Source of the DNA: Sphingomonas liriopis
Lineage (GTDB): Bacteria > Pseudomonadota > Alphaproteobacteria > Sphingomonadales > Sphingomonadaceae
Reading direction: 5' to 3'
Length of the DNA stretch: 64,000 nucleotides
NCBI RefSeq assembly: GCF_024211255.1
Contig: NZ_JAMLDY010000003.1
Location: 1-64,000, forward strand
In this document: positions 63,496 through 64,000 of the stretch, piece by piece
Position numbering within the stretch: position 1 is the first letter of the stretch
Layout of the letters: the number at the start of each line of letters is the position of its first letter
Translations under genes and position numbers: made by a program
Notes under the pieces: model-generated
Databases searched by the model: none
What the model saw: only the letters and a program-made list of their open reading frames with translations
What the model was told of the DNA's origin: nothing

Positions 63496-64000
63496 CTACC
63501 CCAATTTTTTGTAGAGATATTCGAACATCGGCTTCCACGCGCCCATTTCCGGCTTGTCGGAATATTCGGCAGATGAGCGTACGCTGCCGTCAGGAAGGCG
63601 TTCGAAATAGGCGCGGACATAACGATCCTTTCGCGGCTCGATCGAGACGAAACGGATGATTCCGTCGGGCCCCTGCCGGCCGCGGGCGATGAAAGGTTGG
63701 CCCATGATATCGACCGACATCAGCGTCCAGACACCATGGGCGTAGGCAATGATATCATTGGCGGCGAAGTGAAATTCCTGCCCCGGCTTGCGATATTTGT
63801 CATTGATCCATTTGCTTTCGAGCGAGAGCCAGCAGCCACGTTGGCGGCTCTCCGCATGTGCAAAGGCCATCGGCTGCCCGTTTTCGAACACGAGCCAGTC
63901 GCCCTCAAGGAAATCCAGCGCGCGATAGCCCGGCTCGGCACAGTACGTTTGTTCAGGCGGTGCAACGACCGTGCCGAGGACTTGGGCCTGCGCGGATTCG
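63496..64000 (-). CDS. secreted protein of unknown function, 5-prime end outside the window
   Basis: At least 167 residues, running off the right edge in the same frame. The readable start ESAQAQVLGTVVAPPEQTYC suggests the end of a signal peptide followed by the mature protein. Next are LDFLEGDWLVFENGQPMAFA, FHFAANDIIAYAHGVWTLMS, GIIRFVSIEP and PMFEYLYKKLG. The EGDWxVxxx...G pattern and beta-rich alternation suggest a lipocalin-like small secreted protein, but I cannot name a family. Confidence 0.65.
   Translation of the reverse strand, partial: ESAQAQVLGTVVAPPEQTYCAEPGYRALDFLEGDWLVFENGQPMAFAHAESRQRGCWLSLESKWINDKYRKPGQEFHFAANDIIAYAHGVWTLMSVDIMGQPFIARGRQGPDGIIRFVSIEPRKDRYVRAYFERLPDGSVRSSAEYSDKPEMGAWKPMFEYLYKKLG

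Overview
The window is a high-GC chromosomal segment of an alphaproteobacterium, most likely a Sphingomonas-type member of the Sphingomonadales. The evidence is the rplJ-rplL and rpoB-rpoC clusters, the yqeY-dnaG-rpoD block, a large TonB-dependent receptor, bacteriophytochrome signalling, DUF4170 and DUF3618 type small proteins, and several families of short dispersed palindromic repeats. These assignments come from reading translated motifs by eye; no database search was run.

Layout: 1-4040 holds an internally deleted SDR gene, a PilZ protein and a Tat-exported PhoX-type phosphatase. 4041-16130 is the ribosomal/RNA polymerase region: an L10 leader with a downstream hairpin, rplJ, rplL, a counter-oriented proline/threonine-rich membrane protein, and rpoB and rpoC with their own promoter and terminator. 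16419-24923 carries small membrane proteins with an XRE regulator, a metallophosphoesterase, a catalase-family protein and a red-light sensing group (bacteriophytochrome kinase, diguanylate cyclase, two-domain winged-helix protein, heme oxygenase). 25186-27530 is a DUF47-Pit phosphate uptake operon plus an unknown membrane protein. 27703-33236 is an M20 peptidase, TonB receptor and Lrp regulator group. 33471-42882 has tRNA-Gly, a CinA-like protein, map, a GH51 arabinofuranosidase, ftsB-eno, a cluster of four small envelope proteins, DUF4170 and greA.

42956-55196 is carB and carA with two AT-rich unknown genes wedged between them, then yqeY, a DUF559 gene bracketed by inverted repeats, dnaG (3-prime half compositionally foreign), rpoD, a Na+/H+ antiporter and a small protein. 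55203-56612 is a GH47-type mannosidase. 56613-58016 is insertion-sequence debris (IS66 and IS3 remnants). 58017-63330 is a phenylalanine/tyrosine degradation island of lower GC in which phhA, an aromatic aminotransferase, fumarylacetoacetate hydrolase and phhB are intact, while maleylacetoacetate isomerase, an SDR, 4-hydroxyphenylpyruvate dioxygenase and a VOC protein are collapsed into truncated or fused remnants. A secreted protein runs off the right edge.

The most unusual items are the four-gene overlapping carA-X-Y-carB arrangement, the DUF559 gene between 37-bp inverted repeats that also supplies the dnaG ribosome binding site, a 25-bp AT-rich palindrome found both upstream of rplJ and between rpoB and rpoC, the mosaic dnaG, and the chimeric remains of the tyrosine pathway.
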